Source of the DNA: Streptomyces violaceoruber
GTDB lineage: Bacteria > Actinomycetota > Actinomycetes > Streptomycetales > Streptomycetaceae
Reading direction: 5' to 3'
Length of the DNA: 64,000 nt
NCBI GenBank assembly: GCA_000720805.1
Contig: JODI01000034.1
Span: 73,898-137,897, forward strand
The notes under the pieces are model-generated. The model ran no database searches. It was not told the DNA's origin and saw only the letters and a list, made by a program, of their open reading frames with translations. Within the stretch, counting starts at the first letter, position 1. Each line of letters starts with the position of its first letter. The position numbers were made by a program, and so were the translations under genes. Positions 10,391-18,866 of this stretch are shown one piece after another.

Positions 10391-12136
10391 GTGACCAGTA
10401 CCGCGTCCTCCACGGACACCCGGCAGGACCAGGCCCCCCAGGACCAGCGGCCGTCGTGGCAGCAGCGGCTGCGCCGTTTCGGCTACCAGGCCGGGCCCAG
10501 AAGCGACGTACGCGACCGCCTGGTGCCGCCGTATGTGAAGCCCAGCCCGCGGTTGTGGCAGGTCATCGGGGTTTCCGGGCCGTTCGCCGACCGGCTGACC
10601 CGCTGGTCCGGCTGGGGCGGCCCGCTGCTGGTGACGCTGTTCGCGGGCATCCTGCGCTTCTACCACCTGGGCAGCCCGAAGCGGGTGATATTCGACGAGA
10701 CGTACTACGCCAAGGACGCGTGGGCGCTCGTCCACCGCGGTTTCGAGGTCAACTGGAACAAGAACATCAACGACCTGATCCTGGCGAACAACGGGAACGT
10801 GCCGGTCCCGACGGACGCGGCGTACGTCGTGCACCCGCCGGTCGGCAAGTACGTCATCGGGCTCGGCGAGCTGATGTTCGGGTTCAACCCGTTCGGCTGG
10901 CGGTTCATGACCGCGCTGCTCGGCACCCTGTCGATCCTGATCCTGTGCCGGATCGGCCGCCGGATCTTCCGCTCCACCTTCCTCGGCTGCCTGGCCGGCG
11001 CGCTGATGGCGGTGGACGGCCTGGCGTTCGTGATGGCCCGCACCTCGCTGCTCGACGGCGTGCTGATGTTCTTCGTGCTGGCCGCGTTCGGCTGTCTGGT
11101 CATCGACCGCGACAAGACCCGCGCGAAACTGGCCGCCGCGCTCCCCGTGGGCGCGGACGGCCGGGCCCGCCCCGACGCGTACGTCGCGGAGACCACCCGC
11201 TTCGGATGGCGCCCCTGGCGCTGGCTGGCGGGCCTGATGCTGGGCCTGGCGATCGGCACCAAGTGGAACGGCCTCTACGTGCTGGCCGCGTTCTGTGTGC
11301 TGACGGTGCTGTGGGACGTCGGCACCCGCAGGGTCGCGGGCGCGGACCGCCCGTACGCGGCGGTGCTCCGGCGGGACCTGGGCCTGGCGTTCCTCGCCAC
11401 CGTCCCGGTCGCGCTCGCCACGTACGTCCTGTCCTGGCTGGGCTGGATCCTCTCCCCCGCCAACGGCAAGGGCGGCTACTACCGCAACTGGGCCACCACC
11501 CCCGACGGCAAGGACAGCAGCTGGTCCTGGCTCTTCCCGGACTGGTGGCGCAGCCTGTGGCACTACGAGCACGAGGTCTACGAGTTCAACATCCACCTCT
11601 CCTCGCCGCACACGTACCAGTCCAACCCGTGGAGCTGGCTCGTCACGGGCCGCCCGGTCTCGTACTTCTACGAGTCCCCCGCACCCGGCAAGGACGGCTG
11701 CCCGGCCGACGCGGGCGAGAAGTGCGCCCGAGAGGTCCTCGCCATCGGCACGCCCCTGCTGTGGTGGGTGGCCTGCTTCGCGATCCTGTACGTGCTGTGG
11801 CGCTGGTTCTTCCGCCGCGACTGGCGGGCGGGCGCGATCGCCTGCGGTATCGCGGCCGGCTACCTCCCCTGGTTCCTCTACCAGGACCGCACGATCTTCT
11901 TCTTCTACACGATCGTCTTCGTCCCGTTCCTGTGCCTGGCCGTCACCATGCTCCTCGGCGCGATCATCGGCCCCCCGGGCTCCACCGACACCCGCCGCGT
12001 CGCGGGCGCCACCGGCGCGGGCATCCTGGTCCTGCTGATCGCCTGGAACTTCATCTACTTCTGGCCCCTGTACACGGGCACGGCGATCCCGATCGACCAG
12101 TGGCGGTCGCGGATGTGGCTGGATACCTGGGTCTGA
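10391..12136 (+). CDS. pmt: Polyprenyl-phosphate-mannose--protein O-mannosyltransferase (GT39)
   Basis: Integral membrane enzyme of 581 aa that transfers mannose from a polyprenyl phosphate donor to Ser/Thr of exported proteins. An N-terminal cytoplasmic tail of about 75 residues precedes the first membrane helix. The catalytic Asp-Glu of the first loop is in VIFDETYYAKDAW (about residue 98), followed by HPPVGKYVIG. Ten or more hydrophobic helices follow, with an extracytoplasmic loop containing NPWSWLVTGRPVSYFY. Start GTG 10391 has no ribosome site and lies 6 bases after TACGAT, so the transcript is probably leaderless. In Streptomyces coelicolor Pmt glycosylates exported proteins including the phage phiC31 receptor, and its loss sensitises cells to cell-wall antibiotics. 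The adjacent PBPs fit an envelope neighbourhood. Confidence 0.95.
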   Translation: MTSTASSTDTRQDQAPQDQRPSWQQRLRRFGYQAGPRSDVRDRLVPPYVKPSPRLWQVIGVSGPFADRLTRWSGWGGPLLVTLFAGILRFYHLGSPKRVIFDETYYAKDAWALVHRGFEVNWNKNINDLILANNGNVPVPTDAAYVVHPPVGKYVIGLGELMFGFNPFGWRFMTALLGTLSILILCRIGRRIFRSTFLGCLAGALMAVDGLAFVMARTSLLDGVLMFFVLAAFGCLVIDRDKTRAKLAAALPVGADGRARPDAYVAETTRFGWRPWRWLAGLMLGLAIGTKWNGLYVLAAFCVLTVLWDVGTRRVAGADRPYAAVLRRDLGLAFLATVPVALATYVLSWLGWILSPANGKGGYYRNWATTPDGKDSSWSWLFPDWWRSLWHYEHEVYEFNIHLSSPHTYQSNPWSWLVTGRPVSYFYESPAPGKDGCPADAGEKCAREVLAIGTPLLWWVACFAILYVLWRWFFRRDWRAGAIACGIAAGYLPWFLYQDRTIFFFYTIVFVPFLCLAVTMLLGAIIGPPGSTDTRRVAGATGAGILVLLIAWNFIYFWPLYTGTAIPIDQWRSRMWLDTWV

Positions 12137-12201
12137 CAATCGCCGAAACTCCTACCCCGCATGTCACACCCTCCGCATAGAGTGCGACTCGGAGTGAGCC
12201 T

Positions 12202-12219
12202 TTCTGAACGCGTTCAGAA
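12202..12219. promoter_or_regulatory. 18-bp perfect palindrome, LacI/GalR-type operator candidate
   Basis: TTCTGAACGCGTTCAGAA is fully self-complementary with the central CG typical of LacI-family operators. It ends 33 bases before the first PBP start, in the leader or promoter region of the PBP pair. Confidence 0.55.
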
Positions 12220-12252
12220 GACGCGGGGGGCGCAACGGGGAGGGGACGCCCG

Positions 12253-13881
12253 ATGGGCAGAGGGGTCAAGGCCGCCGTCGTCGGCAGTGTGTTCGCCGTG
12301 ATGATAGGGGGAGCCGGATACGGGGCGTACAACTTCGTGTCCGCGTTGAACGGGGACGGTGGCGGCGGCGCGGGAACCGCGGCCGTCAGGAGCGGGCCGC
12401 CCGGCGCGGACGAGGTGAAGGAGGCGTCCGCCAAGTTCTTCGCGGCCTGGGAGAAGGGGCAGGCGGCGAAGGCGGCGGCGTACACGAACAACGCCGCGGC
12501 GGCCGGGCCGCTGCTGACGGCGTACGGCCAGAGCGCCCGGATCACCGACGTGAAGATCATCCCGGGTGCGGCGTCCGGCGCGACCGTGCCCTACACGGTG
12601 AAGGCGAAGGTGACCTACGACGGAACGTCCAAGCCGCTGACGTACAAGACCAAGCTGACCGTCGTGCGCGGGGTCTCCACCGGGCGCGCCCTGGTCGACT
12701 GGCAGCCCTCCGTGATCCACCCCGAGCTGCGGCGGGACGACACCCTCGTCACCGGGGAGGCGGCGAACCCGCCGATCGAGGCCGTGGACCGCGACGGCAC
12801 CGTGCTGACGAAGGAGAAGTACCCCTCCCTCGGCACGATCCTGGACACCCTGCGCGCCAAGTACGGCGACAAGGCCGGCGGAACCCCCGGTGTCGAACTG
12901 GTGATCAGGCACGCCGACGAGGGCGACGCGGACACCTCGCTCCTCACTCTCACCGAGGGCAAGCCCGGAAAGCTGCGGACCACGCTCAGCGCGACTGCGC
13001 AGGCCGCGGCCGAGAAGGCGGTCAAGCTGTACGCCAACTCGTCGGTGGTCGCCGTCAAGCCCAGCACCGGTGCGGTGCTGGCGGTGGCCAACAACCGCAA
13101 GGACGCCTTCAACGCCGCCTTCGAGGGCACCGTCGCGCCCGGCTCCACGATGAAGATCATCACCGCCGCGATGCTCATCGACAACGGCGTGACCTCGATG
13201 AACGGCCCGGCACCCTGCCCGGACACGGCGGTCTACAGAAGCCAGACCTTCAAGAACCTCACGAACATGAAGGCCAATGAGAGTGCCACGCTCGCCAACA
13301 GCTTCATGCGGTCCTGCAACACGGCCTTCATCAAGCTGATCGACGAGGAGCCGCTCACCGACGAGTCGCTGACCACGGAGGCCGAGACGCGGTTCGGACT
13401 CAGCCAGGACTGGAAGACCGGCATCGTCTCCTTCGACGGCAAGGTCCCCGCGGAGAGCGGTCCGGACCGGGCCGCCAATGCGATCGGTCAGGGCCAGGTC
13501 CAGATGAACCCGCTGAACATGGCCTCCGTGACGGCCACCGCCATCACCGGCGCCTTCCGCCAGCCCTACCTGGTCCCGGCCGGGCTCGACGACCGCCAGA
13601 TGGCGACCGCCAAGGGTCTGCCGTCCGGCACCGCCGCACAGCTCAAGCAGATGATGCGACTGACCGCGACCCAGGGCACCGCCGCGACCGCGATGGCCGG
13701 GCTCGGCGGGGACATAGGCGCGAAGACCGGTTCCGCCGAGGTCGACGGACAGGCCGTGTCCAACAGCTGGTTCACCGGGTTCCGCAACGACGTGTCCGCG
13801 GCGGCCATGACGGAGGAGGGCGGCCACGGCGGCGACGCGGCCGGTCCGATTGTCGCAGCTGTGCTACGAGCTGCTGGCTGA
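12253..13881 (+). CDS. Class B-like penicillin-binding protein with MecA-type N-terminal domain (first of a tandem pair)
   Basis: Protein of 542 aa with an N-terminal membrane anchor (residues 6-30, AAVVGSVFAVMIGGAGYGA). A MecA_N/NTF2-like domain spans about 50-150 and a transpeptidase domain about 250-540. The serine-active-site motifs are complete: S298-T-M-K, S354-C-N and K491-T-G-S. Such proteins cross-link peptidoglycan with D-Ala-D-Ala stem peptides or act as low-affinity DD-peptidases. ATG 12253 is preceded by GGGGAGGGG. An LacI-type palindrome lies just upstream. The next gene is a clear paralogue, so this is an old tandem duplication. Substrate and developmental timing cannot be read from sequence. 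Confidence 0.9.
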   Translation: MGRGVKAAVVGSVFAVMIGGAGYGAYNFVSALNGDGGGGAGTAAVRSGPPGADEVKEASAKFFAAWEKGQAAKAAAYTNNAAAAGPLLTAYGQSARITDVKIIPGAASGATVPYTVKAKVTYDGTSKPLTYKTKLTVVRGVSTGRALVDWQPSVIHPELRRDDTLVTGEAANPPIEAVDRDGTVLTKEKYPSLGTILDTLRAKYGDKAGGTPGVELVIRHADEGDADTSLLTLTEGKPGKLRTTLSATAQAAAEKAVKLYANSSVVAVKPSTGAVLAVANNRKDAFNAAFEGTVAPGSTMKIITAAMLIDNGVTSMNGPAPCPDTAVYRSQTFKNLTNMKANESATLANSFMRSCNTAFIKLIDEEPLTDESLTTEAETRFGLSQDWKTGIVSFDGKVPAESGPDRAANAIGQGQVQMNPLNMASVTATAITGAFRQPYLVPAGLDDRQMATAKGLPSGTAAQLKQMMRLTATQGTAATAMAGLGGDIGAKTGSAEVDGQAVSNSWFTGFRNDVSAAAMTEEGGHGGDAAGPIVAAVLRAAG

Positions 13882-13974
13882 AGTCACCCGTGAAGGACGG
13901 GACTCTAGGCTGGTGCCGTCGTTGTGGTGAACGAGGGCAACGGTGACCCTGGGATTCGCGGAGGAACGAAGGCT

Positions 13975-15657
13975 GTGGGCAACAGAAGGCGCGTCGCCGA
14001 GCGACGGAAGACCACGCCCGCCGTGGTCGGCGGGATGATCGCCGTGGTCGTCGGCGGCGTCGGCTTCGGCGCGTACGCGCTGTACGGCGGCGGGGCCGCG
14101 GCCGACGACCGGACGCAGACGACGTCCTCGATCGCCGACCAGAAGGCCAAGGACATCCCGAGCGGCCCGCTGTCGGCAGCCGAGGTCACCACCACGGCCC
14201 GGATGTTCCTCACCGCCTGGCAGCAGGGCAGGGTCCCGCAGGCGGCCGCCGCCACGAACGACAGCGCGGCGGCCACCACCCTGCTCACCGGCTACACCAA
14301 GGACGCCCACCTCAAGGGCGTCACCCTCACCCCGGGCACCCGCACCGGCGACAAGGTCCCCTTCTCCGTGAAGGCCACGGTGTCGTACAAGGGCACCGAG
14401 AAGCCGCTGACGTACGCCAGCGCGCTGACCGTCGTCCGCGACACCACCGACGGGAAGCCGCGGGTCGACTGGCACTCCTCGGTCGTCCACCCCGACCTCC
14501 AGGACGGCGACACGCTGGTCACCGGCGAGTCCGGGACCCCGCCGGTCAAGGCGTTCGACCGGGACGGCGGCGAGATCACCACCGCCAGGTACCCGTCGCT
14601 GGGCCCGGTCCTGGACGGGCTGCGCGAGAAGTACGGCAAGACGGCCGGCGGCAAGGCGGGCGTCGAGCTCAGGGTCGTGCGCGGCAAGTCCGCGAAGTCG
14701 TCGAAGGCGTCGGACAAGACGCTGCTGGAGCTCAGCAAGGGCACACCGGGCACGGTGAAGACGACCCTGAACCCGACGCTCCAGGCGGCGGCGGAGCGGC
14801 AGGTCGCCAAGAAGGCCAGGTCGTCGGTGGTCGTGCTGCGTCCCTCGACCGGCGAGATCCTTGCCGTGGCGAACGCCTCACAGGGCTTCAACACCGCCTT
14901 CCAGGGCTCTCTCGCCCCCGGCTCCACGATGAAGGTCATCACCTCCTCGCTGCTGATCGAGAAGAAGCTGGCCTCGCCCGACAAGGCGCACCCCTGCCCG
15001 AAGTACTTCACGTACGGCGGCTGGAAGTTCCAGAACGACGACAAGTTCGAGATCAAGGGCGGCACCTTCAAGGCGAGCTTCGCCCGCTCCTGCAACACCG
15101 CCTTCATCAGCCAGGCACCCAAGCTCGACAACGACGACCTGACCCGGCAGGCCCAGCAGGTGTTCGGTCTGTCCATGAACAACTGGGCCATCGGTGTGCC
15201 GTCCTTCGACGGCTCGGTGCCGGTGCAGAGCGCGGCCCAGAAGGCGGCCTCGCTGATCGGGCAGGGCGGGGTCCGGATGAACCCGCTGAACATGGCGTCG
15301 GTGTCGGCGACCATCGAGTCGGGCACCTTCAAGCAGCCCTACCTGGTGTCGCCGAGGGTCGACGACCGCGAGCTCGCCACCGCCTCCCGCACGATGTCCT
15401 CGGACACACTGTCGAAGCTGCGGGAGCTGATGTCGTACACCGCGGCCTACGGCACGGCGGCGGAGGCGATGTCCGGGGTCACCGGCAACGTGGGGGCGAA
15501 GACCGGGTCGGCCGAGGTCGACGGACAGAAGAAGCCGAACGGGTGGTTCACCGCCTACCGCGGTGATCTCGCGGCCGCGGGTGTGGTCCAGCAGGGTGGC
15601 CACGGCGGTGACACGGCGGGGCCGATCGTGGCGTCACTGCTGAAGACGGGTGGCTGA
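13975..15657 (+). CDS. Class B-like penicillin-binding protein, paralogue of the preceding gene
   Basis: Protein of 560 aa from GTG 13975, which has GGAGGAA 8 bases upstream; an upstream GTG at 13924 gives 577 aa and cannot be excluded. It has the same order as its neighbour: membrane anchor (about 18-40), NTF2-like domain (about 65-165) and transpeptidase with S317-T-M-K, S372-C-N and K509-T-G-S. Shared blocks include FNTAFQGSLAPGSTMK (neighbour: FNAAFEGTVAPGSTMK) and RMNPLNMASVSAT. It contains a longer basic insertion around SAKSSKASDK. Its 3' end overlaps the convergent ssgE stop by 24 bases. Confidence 0.9.
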   Translation: MGNRRRVAERRKTTPAVVGGMIAVVVGGVGFGAYALYGGGAAADDRTQTTSSIADQKAKDIPSGPLSAAEVTTTARMFLTAWQQGRVPQAAAATNDSAAATTLLTGYTKDAHLKGVTLTPGTRTGDKVPFSVKATVSYKGTEKPLTYASALTVVRDTTDGKPRVDWHSSVVHPDLQDGDTLVTGESGTPPVKAFDRDGGEITTARYPSLGPVLDGLREKYGKTAGGKAGVELRVVRGKSAKSSKASDKTLLELSKGTPGTVKTTLNPTLQAAAERQVAKKARSSVVVLRPSTGEILAVANASQGFNTAFQGSLAPGSTMKVITSSLLIEKKLASPDKAHPCPKYFTYGGWKFQNDDKFEIKGGTFKASFARSCNTAFISQAPKLDNDDLTRQAQQVFGLSMNNWAIGVPSFDGSVPVQSAAQKAASLIGQGGVRMNPLNMASVSATIESGTFKQPYLVSPRVDDRELATASRTMSSDTLSKLRELMSYTAAYGTAAEAMSGVTGNVGAKTGSAEVDGQKKPNGWFTAYRGDLAAAGVVQQGGHGGDTAGPIVASLLKTGG

Positions 15658-16011
15658 CTCCCGGGACGCGGCGGGGGTGGCCAGGTAGGTCCGGCGCAGG
15701 AACCTGAGCAGCGTCTTCATCTCGAACTGCACCACGGAGACGTGCTCGTTGGAGTGGAACTCGACCACGGCCTGGACGCGCCCGCACGGCCACACGCGGA
15801 CCTCGCCGCTGCCGGCCGGGGCGCGCAGGCCCTGTTCGAGGAGCGAGCGCGGGAAGGTCCATTCGGGGGAACCGGGCAGCCGCACCCGTACCGAACGGGG
15901 GTCGGTCACGGGGTCGTAGCGCAGGATGACCGGCACGGCCTCGTCTCCCTCTTGCGGGATATCGGCGTCCGTCACGATGTGAGCTCGCGCGTACTCTTCG
16001 ACCAGAGACAT
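15634..16011 (-). CDS. ssgE: SsgA-family sporulation/cell-division regulator, SsgE-like
   Basis: Protein of 125 aa with the SsgA/SsgB whirly-like fold sequence: VPVILRYDPVTDPRSVRV, SPEWTFPRSLLEQGL, GEVRVWPCGRVQAVVEF and VVQFEMKTLLRFLRRTY. SALPs occur only in morphologically complex actinomycetes and steer division, germination and spore separation. The assignment to SsgE rests on position next to the PBP pair, as I recall for S. coelicolor SCO3156-SCO3158. SsgE affects correct autolytic separation of spores in that species. ATG 16011 has GAGAGGG 8 bases upstream; the open frame to 16125 is not supported. It converges on and overlaps the second PBP by 24 bases. Confidence 0.88.
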   Translation of the reverse strand: MSLVEEYARAHIVTDADIPQEGDEAVPVILRYDPVTDPRSVRVRLPGSPEWTFPRSLLEQGLRAPAGSGEVRVWPCGRVQAVVEFHSNEHVSVVQFEMKTLLRFLRRTYLATPAASRESATRLQQ

Positions 16012-16282
16012 CGTGACGACCCTCTCACGCTGCGTAACCTGTACGGAAGCTGTGCGTCCCCTCCGCCTTCCACCCTCGCACATTTCCGGGATACCGCCCG
16101 CGGGACCGAAGATGCTCTTCCTCACGCCCGCTCCGTGTTTCCCTGCCCTGCTCCAGTGCCTGACGGGTTCATCAACGCGTACCCGGGACGCCGCTTGCTA
16201 CCCCCCGGTAGCCACGACTGACCTACCGGCCAGTACCTTGTGCACGATGCATGCATCCGCACCTGCCTGGGGGGAACCGGCC

Positions 16283-16765
16283 ATGACTGACGACACCGCC
16301 GTCGACACCGACGCCGACCCCGCTGCCGACACCGCCGTCGACACCCGTCCATCGAAGATCGTGTACGTCGCCGAGGCCACCGCGCACGGCGGCCGGGACG
16401 GCTACGTCACCAGCCAGGACGGCCAGATCGAGCTGAAGGTCGCGATGCCGCCGGAGCTCGGCGGCGACGGCAACGGCACCAACCCCGAGCAGCTCTTCGC
16501 GGCCGGTTACAGCTCCTGCTTCCACAACGCGCTGGTCATGGTCGGCCGCCGGCAGGGCTACGACCTGTCCGGCTCCACGGTCGCCGCGAAGGTCGGCATC
16601 GGCCCCAACAAGCAGCGCGGCTACGGCCTCGCGGTCGCCCTCAGCGTCTCCCTCCCGATCCTGGACGCGGCCATCGCGGCGAAGCTGGTGGACGCCGCGC
16701 ACGAGGTCTGCCCGTACTCGAACGCGACCCGCGGGAACATCGACGTCACCATTTTGCTGGGGTAG
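16283..16765 (+). CDS. ohr: Organic hydroperoxide resistance protein (Ohr)
   Basis: Ohr/OsmC-fold thiol peroxidase of 160 aa that reduces organic and lipid hydroperoxides using two catalytic cysteines. The first is in GYSSCFHNALVMVGRR and the second in AAHEVCPYSNATRGN. The first 20 residues (TDDTAVDTDADPAADTAVD) are an acidic extension not usual in the family. ATG 16283 has a strong GGGGGGAA 8 bases upstream. No OhrR-type MarR gene is adjacent. Upstream there is a 6-bp-arm hairpin (16197-16212) and a 12-bp palindrome GATGCATGCATC (16246-16257), either of which could be regulatory. Confidence 0.93.
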   Translation: MTDDTAVDTDADPAADTAVDTRPSKIVYVAEATAHGGRDGYVTSQDGQIELKVAMPPELGGDGNGTNPEQLFAAGYSSCFHNALVMVGRRQGYDLSGSTVAAKVGIGPNKQRGYGLAVALSVSLPILDAAIAAKLVDAAHEVCPYSNATRGNIDVTILLG

Positions 16766-16856
16766 GACCGAACTCTTCTGTCACTTCCCGAGGAATCACC
16801 GGCGTCCACCGAGGCGTTGCACCGGTGGTCGCCGGTGACAGGACGGGAGCACGTAC

Positions 16857-18032
16857 GTGGACATGAACGGCACAGTCGCCGAGGGTTTCGAGCCGGTCAG
16901 GGACGCGTTCGTGCGGAATTTCGATGTGCTCGGGGAGCGGGGCGCGGCCGTCGCCGTGTACCGGGACGGACGCAAGGTCGTGGACCTGTGGGGCGGTGCC
17001 AGGGACGTCGACGGGACCGAACCCTGGCAGCGTGGCACCGCCCAGGTGATCCGCTCGGCGACCAAGGGCGTCGCCGCCGCCGTACCCCTGCTCCTGCACC
17101 AGCGCGGGGAGCTGGACCTGGACGCGCCGGTGGGCGAGTACTGGCCCGAGTTCAAGGCGCACGGCAAGGACCGGGTGCTGGTGCGGCACGTACTGAACCA
17201 CCGGGCCGGGGTGCCGCTGCTCGACCACCCGATCACGCCCCAAGAAGCCCTCGACCCGTACCGGGGCCCCGAGGCGGTCGCGGCCCAGGCCCCCGTCTGG
17301 GAGCCCGGCACCGACCACGGCTACCACGCGCTGACGTACGGCTGGATGCTCGACGAACTGGTGCGGCGCGTGACGGGGCAGAGCGCCGGCGAGTGGATCG
17401 CGGAGACGATCGCCGGACCGCTGGGCCTGGACCTGTGGCTGGGACTGCCGCCCGAGGAGGAGGCGGCGGGCCGCACCGGCCGGGTCGGCCCCCTGGCCGA
17501 CGCCCCCGAATCCGCCCCGGGGCCGGGACTGCGCCTCCGCCCGAAGCGCGCGGTCAGCGAGGCGTACGACGACCCTCACTCCGTCACCCGCCGGGCCTTC
17601 GCCGCGATCACACCCTTCCCCGACCAGAACGACCCGGCGTACCGCGCGTCCGCCCTGCCCGCGACCAACGGCATCGCGACGGCCCACGGACTGGCCCGCT
17701 TCTACGCCGCCCTGATCGGCGAGGTCGACGGCACACGGCTGTTCGACCCGGCCACGGTCGAGGCGGCCCGCGCCGAGGAGTCGGCGGGCCCGGACCGCGT
17801 CCTGGTCGTCACCACCCGCTTCGGCCTCGGCTACATGCTGCACGGCAGCGCGTCGCCCCTGCTGGGCCCCGGCTCGTTCGGCCACCCGGGCCGCGGCGGC
17901 GCCCTGGGCTTCGCCGACCCGGAGACCGGCATCGCCCTCGGCTATGTCACCAACGGCTTCCGCAAGACCGTGACGGCGGACCCGCGAGCACAGGCACTGG
18001 TCAGGGCCGTGCGCACCGTGCTGAAGGGCTGA
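16857..18032 (+). CDS. Serine hydrolase, beta-lactamase/class C-like fold (EstB-type)
   Basis: Protein of 391 aa without a signal peptide. The SxxK motif is S67-A-T-K (IRSATKGVAAAVPLL), and a Tyr in HGYHALTYGWMLDEL (about 155-170) is the expected YxN-like base region. HPGRGGALGFADPETG near the C-terminus replaces KTG. This matches cytosolic esterases/beta-lactamase-domain proteins (CubicO/EstB group) rather than secreted beta-lactamases. GTG 16857 has GGGAG 7 bases upstream. It ends one base before the convergent DUF1876 gene. The physiological ester or amide substrate is unknown. Confidence 0.88.
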   Translation: MDMNGTVAEGFEPVRDAFVRNFDVLGERGAAVAVYRDGRKVVDLWGGARDVDGTEPWQRGTAQVIRSATKGVAAAVPLLLHQRGELDLDAPVGEYWPEFKAHGKDRVLVRHVLNHRAGVPLLDHPITPQEALDPYRGPEAVAAQAPVWEPGTDHGYHALTYGWMLDELVRRVTGQSAGEWIAETIAGPLGLDLWLGLPPEEEAAGRTGRVGPLADAPESAPGPGLRLRPKRAVSEAYDDPHSVTRRAFAAITPFPDQNDPAYRASALPATNGIATAHGLARFYAALIGEVDGTRLFDPATVEAARAEESAGPDRVLVVTTRFGLGYMLHGSASPLLGPGSFGHPGRGGALGFADPETGIALGYVTNGFRKTVTADPRAQALVRAVRTVLKG

Positions 18033-18033
18033 C

Positions 18034-18309
18034 TCACACGTTGATCGGGTGGGAGGTCCGCCCGGACACCTGGTCGATCTCGCCGTGCGCCTTGGTCAGC
18101 AACTGCATCGCCAACTCGTTCAGCGCGCGGGCCGCGGCGATCTCCTCCCCCACCCTCGGCTGGTTCGGGTCGATGCGGTGACGGCTGGCATGCCCGTGCG
18201 TGCGTACCTCGGTACCGTCGGGCAGACGCAGCAGCGCGGCCGCCCTGGTGTGCTGATCATCCTCCTGGAACTCCAGCTCGATGTGCCATCCCACAGTGCT
18301 GTACGTCAT
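18034..18309 (-). CDS. DUF1876 family protein (dsRBD-like)
   Basis: Protein of 91 aa starting at ATG 18309 behind a near-perfect GGAGGTGA. It has the conserved W-H-I-E-L-E-F-Q-E-D start, a central LPDGTEVRTHGHASRH strand pair, and an amphipathic C-terminal helix EEIAAARALNELAMQLL. The family is small, soluble, abundant in actinomycetes and of unknown function. It is divergent from ridA with 149 bases between. Confidence 0.88.
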   Translation of the reverse strand: MTYSTVGWHIELEFQEDDQHTRAAALLRLPDGTEVRTHGHASRHRIDPNQPRVGEEIAAARALNELAMQLLTKAHGEIDQVSGRTSHPINV

Positions 18310-18458
18310 GACGATCACCTCCGGAACACCTGCTTACATGGTGCTCCTCGAAAACCGCCCACGCACCGTTCGGGCACACGGGCGCTCTCCCGGGAAGCAG
18401 GCTCGCTGGAACGGCGGTCGGTGGAATGGTCCGGCCCGCGCGGGACGTTCACCCGGAC

Positions 18459-18863
18459 ATGACCCGTGACCAGCGCACGATCACGAACCCGCCCGCCCTG
18501 CACGATCCGACGCCGTTCGGCTACAGCCACGCCGTCTCGGCCCCCGGGCAACCCGTCTTCATCGGCGGCCAGTACGCCTCGGACGCCACCGGCGCCCCCG
18601 TCCCCGGCGACTTCTCGGCACAGGTCGACCTGGCCTTCGACAGGCTGCGCTCCGCCCTGGAAGGCGTGGGCCTCGGATACGAACACGTCGTCCGGCTCGG
18701 CACATTCATCGTCGACCACGACCTCGGCAAGCTGGAGATCCTCGGCAAGGCCCTGCACGCCTGCTTCGGCGACCGCCTCCCCGCGCAGACCCTGAGCGGG
18801 GTCGCCTCCCTCGCGCTGCCGGGGATGCTGTTCGAGGTGGACGCGGTGGCGGTACGGCCGTAA
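18459..18863 (+). CDS. RidA family protein (enamine/imine deaminase)
   Basis: Protein of 134 aa with the YjgF/RidA trimeric fold: FIGGQYASDATG near residue 35, DLAFDRLRSALEGVGL, VVRLGTFIVDHDL, and LPGMLFEVDAVAVRP at the C-terminus. The usual catalytic Arg in the 'PAR-T' motif is replaced by LPAQTLSGVASL, so it may belong to a RidA subgroup without classical 2-aminoacrylate deaminase activity. ATG 18459 was chosen over an upstream in-frame start at 18426 because the fold begins after it. It converges with the EamA gene, 3 bases apart. Confidence 0.88.
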   Translation: MTRDQRTITNPPALHDPTPFGYSHAVSAPGQPVFIGGQYASDATGAPVPGDFSAQVDLAFDRLRSALEGVGLGYEHVVRLGTFIVDHDLGKLEILGKALHACFGDRLPAQTLSGVASLALPGMLFEVDAVAVRP

Positions 18864-18866
18864 CGC

